From NCBI GenBank assembly GCA_035649235.1, contig DASRJX010000076.1, forward strand, positions 1 through 24,254: DNA of 24,254 nt, given 5' to 3'. This DNA comes from DASRJX01 sp035649235 (GTDB lineage: Bacteria > Acidobacteriota > Polarisedimenticolia > Gp22-AA2). A program made the position numbers and the translations under genes. A model generated the notes under the pieces. The model did not search any database, was not told the DNA's origin, and was given only the letters and a program-made list of their open reading frames with translations. Positions within the stretch are counted from its first letter, which is position 1; every line of letters starts with the position of its first letter. Of this stretch, positions 17,794 to 24,254 are shown piece by piece.

Positions 17794-18564
17794 ATGCCTC
17801 CCGCGCGGCCACCTTCCGAGCTCCTCCAGCGCGTCGGCCAGGCGGTGCGCCGGGCCCGGCGCGACCGTGACCTGACGCGTCGCGACCTCGCCGCCCTGTC
17901 GGCCGTCAGCGAGCGGTTCCTGGCGCAGATCGAAGGCGGGCGGGGCAACGTCTCGCTCCTCCGGCTGGATGATCTCGCGCGCGCCCTCGGGGTGCCGCTG
18001 CTGCGCCTGCTCTCGCCCTCGCCGGCCGCTCCCCGCGCGCGCTTCGCGCTCGTCGGACTGCGCGGCGCGGGCAAGAGCACGGTGGGGCGGCTGCTGGCCC
18101 GGCGCCTCAAAATGCCCTTCCTGGAGCTCGACGCGCTGATCGAGGACGCGGCCGGCCTGCCGGTCGCCCAGATCTTCGAACTGCACGGCGAGCGCTACTT
18201 CCGCCGTCTGGAGCGCGAAGTGCTGGCGCGCCTGGCCGCCTCGGATCGCACGGTCGTGCTGGCGACCGGCGGCGGTCTCGTGACCGATCCCGAGACCTAC
18301 GGGCTGCTGCGCTCGGCGTTCACGACCATCTGGCTCGCGGCCGACCCGGAGGACCACTACGCGCGCGTCCTGGCCCAGGGGGACCGCCGCCCGATGGCCG
18401 GCAATCCCGACGCCATGGTCGAGCTGCGCGCGCTGCTCACGGCGCGCCGCCCGCTCTACCAGCTCGCCCGCCTCAGGATCGACACGTCGAGGGTCTCGGC
18501 CCCGGCCGCGGTTCGCGCCATCACCTCCGCCATCGAGCGCCTCACTTCGACCGCTCCCGCATGA
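17794..18564 (+). CDS. boxR: Benzoyl-CoA-responsive transcriptional regulator BoxR (HTH-shikimate kinase fold)
   Basis: This 256-residue protein joins an N-terminal XRE/Cro-type helix-turn-helix domain (about 13-73; RDLAALSAVSERFLAQIEGGRGNVSLLRLDDLARALGV) to a shikimate-kinase-like C-terminal domain (about 84-250) with P-loop GLRGAGKS (88-95), LDALIE (112-117) and ATGGG (157-161). This fusion is characteristic of BzdR/BoxR, repressors of benzoate pathways whose C-terminal domain binds benzoyl-CoA instead of shikimate. The ATG at 17794 is chosen because the preceding -10 would place the transcript start there. The alternative GTG at 17776 would lie upstream of that start. It is divergent from boxC and has operators in both promoters. 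Its end overlaps the convergent hydrolase gene by 23 bp. Confidence 0.93.
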   Translation: MPPARPPSELLQRVGQAVRRARRDRDLTRRDLAALSAVSERFLAQIEGGRGNVSLLRLDDLARALGVPLLRLLSPSPAAPRARFALVGLRGAGKSTVGRLLARRLKMPFLELDALIEDAAGLPVAQIFELHGERYFRRLEREVLARLAASDRTVVLATGGGLVTDPETYGLLRSAFTTIWLAADPEDHYARVLAQGDRRPMAGNPDAMVELRALLTARRPLYQLARLRIDTSRVSAPAAVRAITSAIERLTSTAPA

Positions 18565-19612
18565 ACGGGATGGCGTGGGACAGCAACCCGCCGTTGGTGG
18601 CGAGCAGCGTGTAGTGGCTGCGGCGCAGCCAGTGGATGGCGGGGCGGTCCCACGAGTTCCAGAGGCGCCGCACGGACTGCGGGAGCATGATCCGGTCGTA
18701 GCGCCCCGCGACGATCAGGATGCGATCCCTGGGAACCCGCGGATGGAACGCGCCGGGGGAGATGATCTTCCAGGCGCGCGTGAGCTTGCCGCGGTCGAGC
18801 ATGCCGCAGGCGTCGAGGTCCTCGCGCACGTTCTTCCCCAGGGCGGTGTCGAGGATGGGCGACACGGGGGAATCCCCGGTCCCGCCCAGAACGACGAAGT
18901 CCCAGTCGCCGCGCACCGCAGCCATGATGCCGGCGAGGTAGCCGCCCAGCGAATAGCCGAGGACGCCGACGCGGCGGTGCCCCCGGGAGCGCAGCCAGTC
19001 GGCCGCGCCGATGAGATCGATGACGCCCTGGCGGAAGGCCTCGGTCGTCATGACGACGTCGGCGCTGACCACGAACTCGCCGCTGTAGGCGCCTCTCGGC
19101 GTGCGCTCGAAGTGCAGCGGATGGGCGACGAAGGCGACCGAGAATCCGGCCCGCAGGAACGGGCGCACGTACAGGTGCTCGATCGTCTTGATGCTGCGGT
19201 GCGCCCAACCGTGGCTGATGAGGACGACCGGGGCCGAGGCGTCCCGGGTGCTGCGGTAGAAGCGCCCGACGGCGACGTTGGTCTCGGGGATCGGCAGCGG
19301 GTAGAGGGTCGGGAACCTCAGGCGCACGATCTCGGCTCCGGCGAGCCGGCCGGAGGTCTTCTCCGTCACCTCGGGCACTCTCGCCCGGCCGCGGTAGAAC
19401 AGCGACGGATCGCGGAAGAAGGCCGGCGTGTCGTGCGACTTCCAGGCGTCGCTGGCGGTCGCCAGGACGCGACCGCGCTTGAAGGTGATCTTGCTCCAGA
19501 TGCGGAAGTGATCGAGCTGGATCTGCAGGGCCCGGAAGAGGCGCGCAGGCCTTCTGTCCGCGCGGCCGTCCCGCTCCTCCCCGATGTCCCGCCTCTCCGT
19601 CTGCTGCTGCAC
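18542..19612 (-). CDS. Alpha/beta-hydrolase family protein
   Basis: This 356-residue protein starts at a GTG preceded by GGGGAG. A basic N-terminal part of about 110 residues precedes the alpha/beta-hydrolase core. Visible elements are the oxyanion strand VLISHGWAHRS (130-140), nucleophile elbow GYSLGG (Ser221), the acid GRYDRIM (Asp306) and SHYT (His333), so a full Ser-Asp-His triad is present. No signal peptide is seen. It is probably an esterase or thioesterase of unknown substrate. It is the last of three minus-strand genes (TPR protein, radical SAM protein, hydrolase; gaps of 25 and 14 bp), so it belongs with them rather than with the box genes, although its 3' end overlaps boxR by 23 bp. 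A role in CoA or lactone hydrolysis in benzoate degradation is possible but unsupported. Confidence 0.8.
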   Translation of the reverse strand: MQQQTERRDIGEERDGRADRRPARLFRALQIQLDHFRIWSKITFKRGRVLATASDAWKSHDTPAFFRDPSLFYRGRARVPEVTEKTSGRLAGAEIVRLRFPTLYPLPIPETNVAVGRFYRSTRDASAPVVLISHGWAHRSIKTIEHLYVRPFLRAGFSVAFVAHPLHFERTPRGAYSGEFVVSADVVMTTEAFRQGVIDLIGAADWLRSRGHRRVGVLGYSLGGYLAGIMAAVRGDWDFVVLGGTGDSPVSPILDTALGKNVREDLDACGMLDRGKLTRAWKIISPGAFHPRVPRDRILIVAGRYDRIMLPQSVRRLWNSWDRPAIHWLRRSHYTLLATNGGLLSHAIPFMRERSK

Positions 19613-19626
19613 GCGAGCTCCCCGCC

Positions 19627-20505
19627 CTAGAAGTGGCCGCTGTAGTAGCTCTCGACCGTCATCCCGGGGAGGCGGCGGCGGACCTCCTCGGACAGGGCGT
19701 CCACCTCGTCATCCTCGAGCGGCATGACGTAGGCCTCCGCTGGCGGCCGGGCCACCGTGTAGACCTGGATGAGCCGGATCCGGCCCCCTCCCTGCAGAAT
19801 CTCCACCACGCGGTCGCAGTAGGCGGCGATCTCGTCGCGGGACGGGCCCGCGCCGCGCACTTTCATGAACAGGCTCTGCAGGACCACCGGCCGCTCTTGC
19901 GCCGCCTCCAGGATGTTCCGCAGCACCTTGTCGAAGGGGATGGTGGTCCGGTCGACCAGCCGGTAGTACTCCTCCGTCCCCGCGTCGAGCTTCAGCCAGA
20001 GCTCGCCGTGGCTCGCCTCCATGAGGCGCATCGCCTCCTTCACATGGGGCCGGTCGATGAGCGTCGCGTTGGTGAGCAGCACGAGCTTCAGCTCGGGGAA
20101 CCCCTCCTCCTCCTTGATGCGGATCGTGTCCCTCACGACGCCGACGAAGTTGGGGTAGGACGGGGGCTCGCCGTCGCCGGCGAAGGTGATGTCCCGGAGC
20201 ACGCGCTGAGCGGGGGGGAGCCCGGCGAACTCCGGGCGCGCGAACAGGGCGCCCCCCTTCGCCTGCCGCAGCACCTCGCGCAGTTCTTCCTGAAGCCGCG
20301 CCTCGTCCACCTCCGTCACCACGGGCGGCGTCGTGCGATCGACCTGGCAGTAGATGCAGTCGAAGTTGCAGACCTTGTCGGGGTTGAGGTTGATGCCGAT
20401 CGACAGCCCGCGCGACCGCCGCGACAGGACCGGGTAGACGTACCGGTTGTCGCGGTACAGGCGCGAGTGCCGGTCGATGCGGGCGGGCGGCGTCAGATCG
20501 GTCAT
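19627..20505 (-). CDS. Radical SAM protein (wyosine synthase-like COG0731 type)
   Basis: This 292-residue protein carries the radical SAM cluster motif CNFDCIYC (Cys46, Cys50, Cys53) after GLSIGINLNPDKV. The SAM-binding GGE-like motif is FAGDGEPP (108-115), followed by VLLTNATLI and LWLKLDAGTEEYYRLV. This pattern is seen in bacterial proteins grouped with the archaeal wyosine-synthesis enzyme, whose bacterial function is generally unknown. It is not QueE: the length and cysteine spacing differ, although a QueD-like gene lies 3 kb away. No second Fe-S cysteine cluster is obvious. The ATG at 20505 has no Shine-Dalgarno sequence and lies 25 bp after the TPR gene, so translation may depend on the upstream gene. 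The hydrolase follows 14 bp later. Confidence 0.85.
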   Translation of the reverse strand: MTDLTPPARIDRHSRLYRDNRYVYPVLSRRSRGLSIGINLNPDKVCNFDCIYCQVDRTTPPVVTEVDEARLQEELREVLRQAKGGALFARPEFAGLPPAQRVLRDITFAGDGEPPSYPNFVGVVRDTIRIKEEEGFPELKLVLLTNATLIDRPHVKEAMRLMEASHGELWLKLDAGTEEYYRLVDRTTIPFDKVLRNILEAAQERPVVLQSLFMKVRGAGPSRDEIAAYCDRVVEILQGGGRIRLIQVYTVARPPAEAYVMPLEDDEVDALSEEVRRRLPGMTVESYYSGHF

Positions 20506-20530
20506 TGGAGGCTCAAGGACCCGGGCCCGC

Positions 20531-22228
20531 TCAGAAGCGGGACGACGTGAGCGTCACGTCGGCATCCGCCCAGGCGGCGCGGAAGCGTTTCTCGGCGTCG
20601 GCCGCCTCGTCCGCGCGCCCCTGCGCTTCGAGACTCTTCCACAGGCCGAAGAGCGCGTAGCCGTTGTCGCGGTTCTTCCTGAGGTCCTGCCAGTAGACGG
20701 TCTCGGCCTCCTCGGCCCGCCCCGCCTCCAGGAGCACGGCACCCAGGGTGTGCCGCACCGGGTAGTACCAGTCGGGCGGCTCCGTGTAGAGCAGCGAGTC
20801 CTGGATGCGTACGGCGCGATCGAGCTTCCCTATCGCGGCGTCCCACCGGCGCGCCTTCGCGTCGATCTCGCCGTCCAGGATCTGGCGCGCGATCGACAGG
20901 AGCCTGGGGGCCATGCTGAAGCCGACATGACGCTCGGCCATCTTCGGATCGTCCGCGATCGCGGCAAGCGCCTGCAGCTCCTTGCGCGCCTCCTCGGGCT
21001 TCCCGGTGTTCATGTAGGCCAGGCCGCGCGCATAGCGCCAGACGCCGGTCGTGTACGGCGCCTCCGCCGGGGGGCGAGGCTCGGCCAGCAACTGCTCCCA
21101 GCGGCCGAAGCGGACCAGAGTGACCAGAGGCATGCTCAGGAAGGTCTCGTACAGGCCCCACTCGTTGCCGTGCATGTCCGCGGGCACTTTCGATCGAACC
21201 TTGCGAGCCATCTCCAGTGCCGTGGCCGATCTCCCCTGAAGGAGCGCCGCCCAGACCTGGAAGTGCACGTTGTGCGGGTAGTAGCTGAGGGGGTAGAAGC
21301 CCTGGGCGTGGCACTGGGCGATGTAGCCCTCGTCCGCCTGCGCGGCGCGCGCGTTGGACTCGTACGACTCGCGGTAGCGGCCGAGCTGGATCCAGATGTG
21401 CGACGGCATGTGCACCAGGTGGCCGGCGCCCGGGGCGAGGCCGATCAGGCTGTCGGCGGCCTTCAGGCCGCGCTCGGGGTCCACCGGCTCGACCGCGTGG
21501 ATGTAGTAGTGGAGCGCCCCCTCGTGCTCGGGATCGCGGCCGAGCACGCTCTCGAGCGTCGCGAGGATGTCTGGCGTGTCTTCTCGGGGCTGGCCGTCGC
21601 GCGTCCAGTAGTTCCAGGGAGAGGCCTCCATGAGCGACGCGGCGAACAGCGTCGCGGCGTCCAGATCGTCGGGGTATTTCCGGGAGAGCGCGCGCATGGC
21701 CTCCGCGAAGGCCCGATCGAGCGGCGCGCGGTCGGCTTTCGGGTCCTTCGAGTAGCGCCGCGCCAGCGCCTCGATGTAGTCCCGCTCCTTGGACGTGGCC
21801 TTGTCCTTGCGCGCGACCGCCAGCTGGATCGCTTCCCAGGCCTGCGGCGCGACCTCGGGCTTCATCGGCAGGTTCAGGTTCGGCCCCAGCACCAGGGCCC
21901 ACCCCCAGTAGGCCATGGCGCAGTCCGGATCGAGGCGGGCCGCCTCCTTGAAGGACCGCAGCGCCTCGACGTGGTTGAAGCCGTACGTCAGCTTGAGCCC
22001 CTGGTCGAAGAACTGCTGGGCCTTGTCGGAGCGAGTCGTGACTTCGTGATGGTGCGTGCCGAGACCCTCGAGCACCGGGGCGATCGGCTCCTTGGCGGTG
22101 CGTGGGTCGGCCGCCAGCGCGATCTTGTCGTGCTCCTCGTGGCATTGCGCCAGGACCGGGCCGGCGGCGGCCAGGACCAGCGCGACGACGGACAGCGTGG
22201 CAAAAGTGGTCTTCCGGGTTCCTGGCAT
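20531..22228 (-). CDS. Exported tetratricopeptide-repeat protein with conserved-looking histidines
   Basis: The ATG at 22228 directly follows a GGGGGAGG ribosome binding site; an in-frame TTG at 22249 is less likely. The 565-residue protein has a Sec signal peptide (about 1-28, VLA-Q). TPR-like helices follow: QQFFDQGLKLTYGFNHVEALRSFKEAARLDPDCAMAYWGWAL (71-112), then further repeats to the C-terminus (GVWRYARGLAYMNTGKPEEARKEL, HTLGAVLLEAGRAEEAETVYW). Histidines cluster in HYYIHAVE (240-247) and GHLVHMPSHI (269-278), plus a triple His at 59-61. I recall this family as widespread in environmental bacteria without an assigned function. The location is probably periplasmic. It is the first gene of the TPR, radical SAM and hydrolase operon and is divergent from mutY. 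Confidence 0.82.
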   Translation of the reverse strand: MPGTRKTTFATLSVVALVLAAAGPVLAQCHEEHDKIALAADPRTAKEPIAPVLEGLGTHHHEVTTRSDKAQQFFDQGLKLTYGFNHVEALRSFKEAARLDPDCAMAYWGWALVLGPNLNLPMKPEVAPQAWEAIQLAVARKDKATSKERDYIEALARRYSKDPKADRAPLDRAFAEAMRALSRKYPDDLDAATLFAASLMEASPWNYWTRDGQPREDTPDILATLESVLGRDPEHEGALHYYIHAVEPVDPERGLKAADSLIGLAPGAGHLVHMPSHIWIQLGRYRESYESNARAAQADEGYIAQCHAQGFYPLSYYPHNVHFQVWAALLQGRSATALEMARKVRSKVPADMHGNEWGLYETFLSMPLVTLVRFGRWEQLLAEPRPPAEAPYTTGVWRYARGLAYMNTGKPEEARKELQALAAIADDPKMAERHVGFSMAPRLLSIARQILDGEIDAKARRWDAAIGKLDRAVRIQDSLLYTEPPDWYYPVRHTLGAVLLEAGRAEEAETVYWQDLRKNRDNGYALFGLWKSLEAQGRADEAADAEKRFRAAWADADVTLTSSRF

Positions 22229-22257
22229 GCCCTCCCCCTGATCGATCAAGGAGCGTC

Positions 22258-22265
22258 ATTATAAT
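22258..22265. promoter_or_regulatory. Palindromic bidirectional -10 for mutY and the TPR gene
   Basis: ATTATAAT is its own reverse complement, so TATAAT can be read on plus (22260-22265) and on minus (22263-22258). On plus it ends 6 nt before the mutY GTG, predicting a leaderless mRNA. On minus it predicts a start near 22251 and a leader of about 23 nt with a strong ribosome binding site for the TPR gene. No strong -35 is seen in either direction. Confidence 0.5.
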
Positions 22266-22271
22266 CGGCCC

Positions 22272-23366
22272 GTGCCCAGACCCAGCCGCCCATCACAGCT
22301 CCCCTGGAGCCGCCTGGCCCGCCGCCTGACCGTCTGGTACCGGTGCGCCCGGCGCGATCTCCCCTGGCGAGGGACGCGGGACCCGTACCGCATCTGGGTG
22401 TCGGAGGTCATGCTGCAGCAGACCACGGTGAAGGCCGTGGTCCCCTATTACGCCCGCTTCCTCGAGCGCTTCCCCACCCTCTCCCACCTGGCGCGCGCGC
22501 CGCTCCGCGAGGTCCTGGCGGCCTGGTCGGGCCTCGGGTACTACCGCCGGGCCCGAAGCCTGCACGCGACGGCGCGCCTCGTGACAGCGAGACACGGCGG
22601 GCGCGTTCCGGGAAGCCGTGACGCCCTGCTCGCCCTCCCCGGCATCGGCCGCTACACCGCGGGCGCCATTCTGAGCCTCGCGTTCGGACAGCGCGAGCCG
22701 GTCGTCGACGGCAACGTCGCCAGGGTCCTGTCGCGACTCCTCCTGGAGCGGGAAGACCCGCGCCAGGACCCCGCGCGCGAGAGGCTCTGGGGCGCCGCCC
22801 TGAACCTGGTCGAGGCGAGCGCGTCGCCGGGCGATCTGAACCAGGCCCTCATGGAGCTCGGAGCGACGGTCTGCACGCCCGCGGTTCCCGCCTGCGGGAC
22901 ATGTCCCCTGTCGGCGGCCTGCGAGGCCCGCGCCCGGGGCCTCCAGGGAGCGATCCCGAAAGCACCCCGACGCCGCAGGCCGGTGCGACAGCAAAGCAGG
23001 CTGGCGATCGTCCGCCGCAACGGCCGCCTCCTGATGCACCGTCGTGAGGGGACGGGACTCATGGACGGACTCTGGGAGCTCCCCGAGGTGGCCCCGGGAG
23101 GCACCGCTCCGGATGGCGGCCCGGGCATCGCCGCCGGACAGTGGCTGGCGACGGTCACTCACAGCATCACGTACCGGCGGATCGAGGTGCAGATCCACGA
23201 AGGCCGCCTCCTCGGCCAACCCCGCGGGCCGGCCTATCGCTGGGTCACCCCCGATGCGGCCCGCCGGCTGCCGGCCTCCTCGCTGGTGCGCAAGGCGCTC
23301 GATCGCCTCGAGATCCCTCCATCCAGCCGTCCCCGGGGCGGCAGGCCTGTGCGGCCGCGTGTTTGA
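22272..23366 (+). CDS. mutY: A/G-specific adenine DNA glycosylase
   Basis: This 364-residue protein has all the MutY features. It removes adenine mispaired with 8-oxoguanine in base-excision repair. Catalytic Glu45 lies in SEVMLQQTTV, and the helix-hairpin-helix is LPGIGRYTAGAI (122-133), followed by catalytic Asp146 in VVDGNVARV. The [4Fe-4S] motif is C-x6-C-x2-C-x5-C (Cys201, 208, 211, 217). The C-terminal part (about 240-345) is the NUDIX-like domain that recognises 8-oxoG (LAIVRRNGRLLMHRREGTGLMDGLWELPEV). The GTG start has no ribosome binding site and lies 6 nt after a perfect TATAAT, so the transcript is probably leaderless. It is divergent from the TPR operon and is followed by a QueD-family gene with its own promoter. 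Confidence 0.96.
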   Translation: MPRPSRPSQLPWSRLARRLTVWYRCARRDLPWRGTRDPYRIWVSEVMLQQTTVKAVVPYYARFLERFPTLSHLARAPLREVLAAWSGLGYYRRARSLHATARLVTARHGGRVPGSRDALLALPGIGRYTAGAILSLAFGQREPVVDGNVARVLSRLLLEREDPRQDPARERLWGAALNLVEASASPGDLNQALMELGATVCTPAVPACGTCPLSAACEARARGLQGAIPKAPRRRRPVRQQSRLAIVRRNGRLLMHRREGTGLMDGLWELPEVAPGGTAPDGGPGIAAGQWLATVTHSITYRRIEVQIHEGRLLGQPRGPAYRWVTPDAARRLPASSLVRKALDRLEIPPSSRPRGGRPVRPRV

Positions 23367-23391
23367 CCCTCCCCCGGCGCTGTGCTAGCGT
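23363..23391 (+). promoter_or_regulatory. Sigma-70-type promoter of the QueD-family gene
   Basis: TTGACC (23363-23368, five of six) and TAGCGT (23386-23391) are separated by 17 bp, with a TGC extension immediately before the -10. This is the best-formed promoter in the window. The start would be near 23398, leaving about 5 nt before the ATG at 23403 and no ribosome binding site. The -35 overlaps the last codons of mutY. Confidence 0.6.
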
Positions 23392-23402
23392 TCGGCGCTT
23401 CC

Positions 23403-23810
23403 ATGTTCACGGTCACCGAGATCATCGACTTCTGCTATGGACACCGCCTGCTGCGCTACCAGGGCAAGTGCGCCCATCTGCACGGTCACAACGGGCGCGT
23501 CGAGGTCGTCGTGGCCGCCGGGACGCTGGATCAGCAATCGATGGTGACCGATTTCTCGGAGGTTGGTCGTGTCGTTCGGGGATTCATCGACCAGAACCTC
23601 GACCACAGGCTGCTCCTGCACAAGGACGATCCCCTGGCGGCCGTCCTCAAGCGCCACGACGAGCCCCTCTATCTGATGGACCGCGACCCGACGGCCGAGG
23701 CGATTGCGCAGCTCATCTGCGAGCGGGCCCGGGAGCAGGGGCTCGACGTCTGCGAGGTGCGGCTGTGGGAGACGCCCACCTCGGTTGCCTCCTACGTCCC
23801 CGGACGCTGA
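23403..23810 (+). CDS. 6-Carboxytetrahydropterin synthase / 6-pyruvoyltetrahydropterin synthase family (QueD-like)
   Basis: This 135-residue protein of the PTPS/QueD fold has zinc-ligand histidines His14 (CYGHRLL), His26 and His28 (CAHLHGHN) and the candidate catalytic Cys23 in the same loop. FIDQNLDHRLL (61-71) and PTAEAIAQLI (96-105, the usual PTsEnla position) are also present, and Glu123 lies in LWETPTS. QueD makes 6-carboxytetrahydropterin from dihydroneopterin triphosphate on the route to queuosine; related enzymes make tetrahydrobiopterin precursors. No queC, queE or queF is in the window, so the pathway is not settled by context. The ATG at 23403 fits the family N-terminus and lies just after a strong promoter. 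Confidence 0.9.
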   Translation: MFTVTEIIDFCYGHRLLRYQGKCAHLHGHNGRVEVVVAAGTLDQQSMVTDFSEVGRVVRGFIDQNLDHRLLLHKDDPLAAVLKRHDEPLYLMDRDPTAEAIAQLICERAREQGLDVCEVRLWETPTSVASYVPGR

Positions 23811-23850
23811 GCCTTCGGCCGCCGCGGCGTCGCCTCCACGACCGAGGCTG

Positions 23851-24254
23851 GTGCGCGAGAGCCTCGCCGGCATCAATGCGCGCTTCCATCTCGTCGGCCT
23901 CTTCACGCTCATCGACCTGCTGCTCCGGATCCTCCTGGCGCTGGCGGGAGACAACGCGGACTGGAGCGGCGCCGTGCTGGCGGCGCTGGTCGTGGCGTGG
24001 GCCGGCACCGTCGCCATCCTCGCTCAGGTGTTCCACGCCGCCTCGGGCCGGCCGGACCGCCCGCCGCTCCACGCCCTCATCGCCCTGCATTTCCTGTCGC
24101 TGCTGTGGCTGCAGATCAGGCTGCGGTTCCTGGTCTACCTCCCCTTCCTCCTGGGGACCTTCGGATGGCACGCGCTGCTCGCCCCGTCGGACCCGCTGGA
24201 GACGTGGGTGCCGAGGGCCGTCTACCTGTGCGCGCCCCTGGCCGAGACCCTCGT
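23851..24254 (+). CDS. Polytopic membrane protein, N-terminal fragment
   Basis: An open frame continues to the right edge of the window. From the GTG at 23851 it reads VRESLAGINARFHLVGLFTL and then alternates hydrophobic helices with short loops: about 13-33, 42-60 (LAALVVAWAGTVAILAQVF), 74-90 (LHALIALHFLSLLWL) and 91-107 (LRFLVYLPFLLGTFGWHAL). I do not recognise the family. The start is uncertain: an in-frame TTG at 23785, inside the QueD-like gene, is the only clear alternative, and GAGG just before 23851 is a weak ribosome binding site. It probably shares a transcript with the QueD-like gene. Confidence 0.55.
   Translation, partial: MRESLAGINARFHLVGLFTLIDLLLRILLALAGDNADWSGAVLAALVVAWAGTVAILAQVFHAASGRPDRPPLHALIALHFLSLLWLQIRLRFLVYLPFLLGTFGWHALLAPSDPLETWVPRAVYLCAPLAETL

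Noticed and set aside
17794..18564. boxR as a shikimate kinase gene
   Set aside because: The kinase-like domain is fused to an N-terminal helix-turn-helix and sits divergent from boxC, which is the BoxR/BzdR architecture.
18542..19612. Alpha/beta hydrolase as part of the box pathway
   Set aside because: Spacing and strand place it at the end of the TPR/radical SAM operon. Only a 23-bp convergent overlap links it to boxR.
19627..20505. Radical SAM gene as queE, partner of the QueD-like gene
   Set aside because: It is longer than QueE, with a standard CxxxCxxC motif and wyosine-synthase-like signature; it is on the opposite strand and in another operon.

Overview
This is a gene-dense, very GC-rich bacterial chromosome segment. 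There is no intergenic stretch above about 210 bp, no rRNA or tRNA, no insertion sequence, phage gene or CRISPR array. The gene content (hpnCDE squalene synthesis, aerobic benzoyl-CoA epoxidation genes, a gluzincin protease with a CARDB-like domain, TPR proteins, a nucleotide-transporter-like membrane protein) and the many near-leaderless promoters suggest an uncultured soil or sediment lineage, perhaps Acidobacteriota. That placement is an inference with low confidence. At high GC most long opposite-strand reading frames are shadows, and they are left out.

Layout. (1) 1-1528: the 5' end of an exported protein on the minus strand, divergent from an M24 aminopeptidase. (2) 1571-5148, minus: an hpnC-hpnD-hpnE operon (farnesyl-PP to squalene) followed by a small membrane protein. 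(3) 5252-6679, plus: an aldehyde dehydrogenase with its own promoter and a terminator. (4) 6782-8984, plus: an operon of ECF sigma factor, membrane anti-sigma candidate and exported beta-helix/multispan membrane protein, all joined by 4-bp overlaps. (5) 8888-11487, minus: a twin-arginine-exported NAD-dependent epimerase-like protein followed by an ATP:ADP-antiporter-like transporter; this operon runs into operon 4 with a 97-bp tail-to-tail overlap. (6) 11679-14513, plus: a secreted gluzincin metalloprotease. (7) 14557-18564: boxC-boxB on minus and boxR on plus, the core of aerobic benzoyl-CoA degradation and its regulator. (8) 18542-22228, minus: TPR protein, radical SAM protein and alpha/beta hydrolase. 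(9) 22272-24254, plus: mutY, a QueD-family gene and the start of a membrane protein.

Most interesting signals. The ECF sigma operon and the convergent epimerase/transporter operon are both preceded by GGAACCC-type elements that match at 15 of 17 positions, followed at the same spacing by a GT-containing -10. This suggests one sigma factor controls both operons as a single envelope module. In the boxC/boxR divergent region, two 14-bp direct repeats (one mismatch) of form TGCA-N6-TACA each cover the -10 of one of the two promoters, which looks like a complete BoxR control region. At least five genes (M24 peptidase, hpnC, boxR, mutY, queD) have a plausible -10 element 6-12 nt before the start codon and no Shine-Dalgarno sequence, so leaderless or near-leaderless mRNA may be common here. 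The mutY/TPR divergent region has a palindromic ATTATAAT that gives a perfect -10 on both strands.
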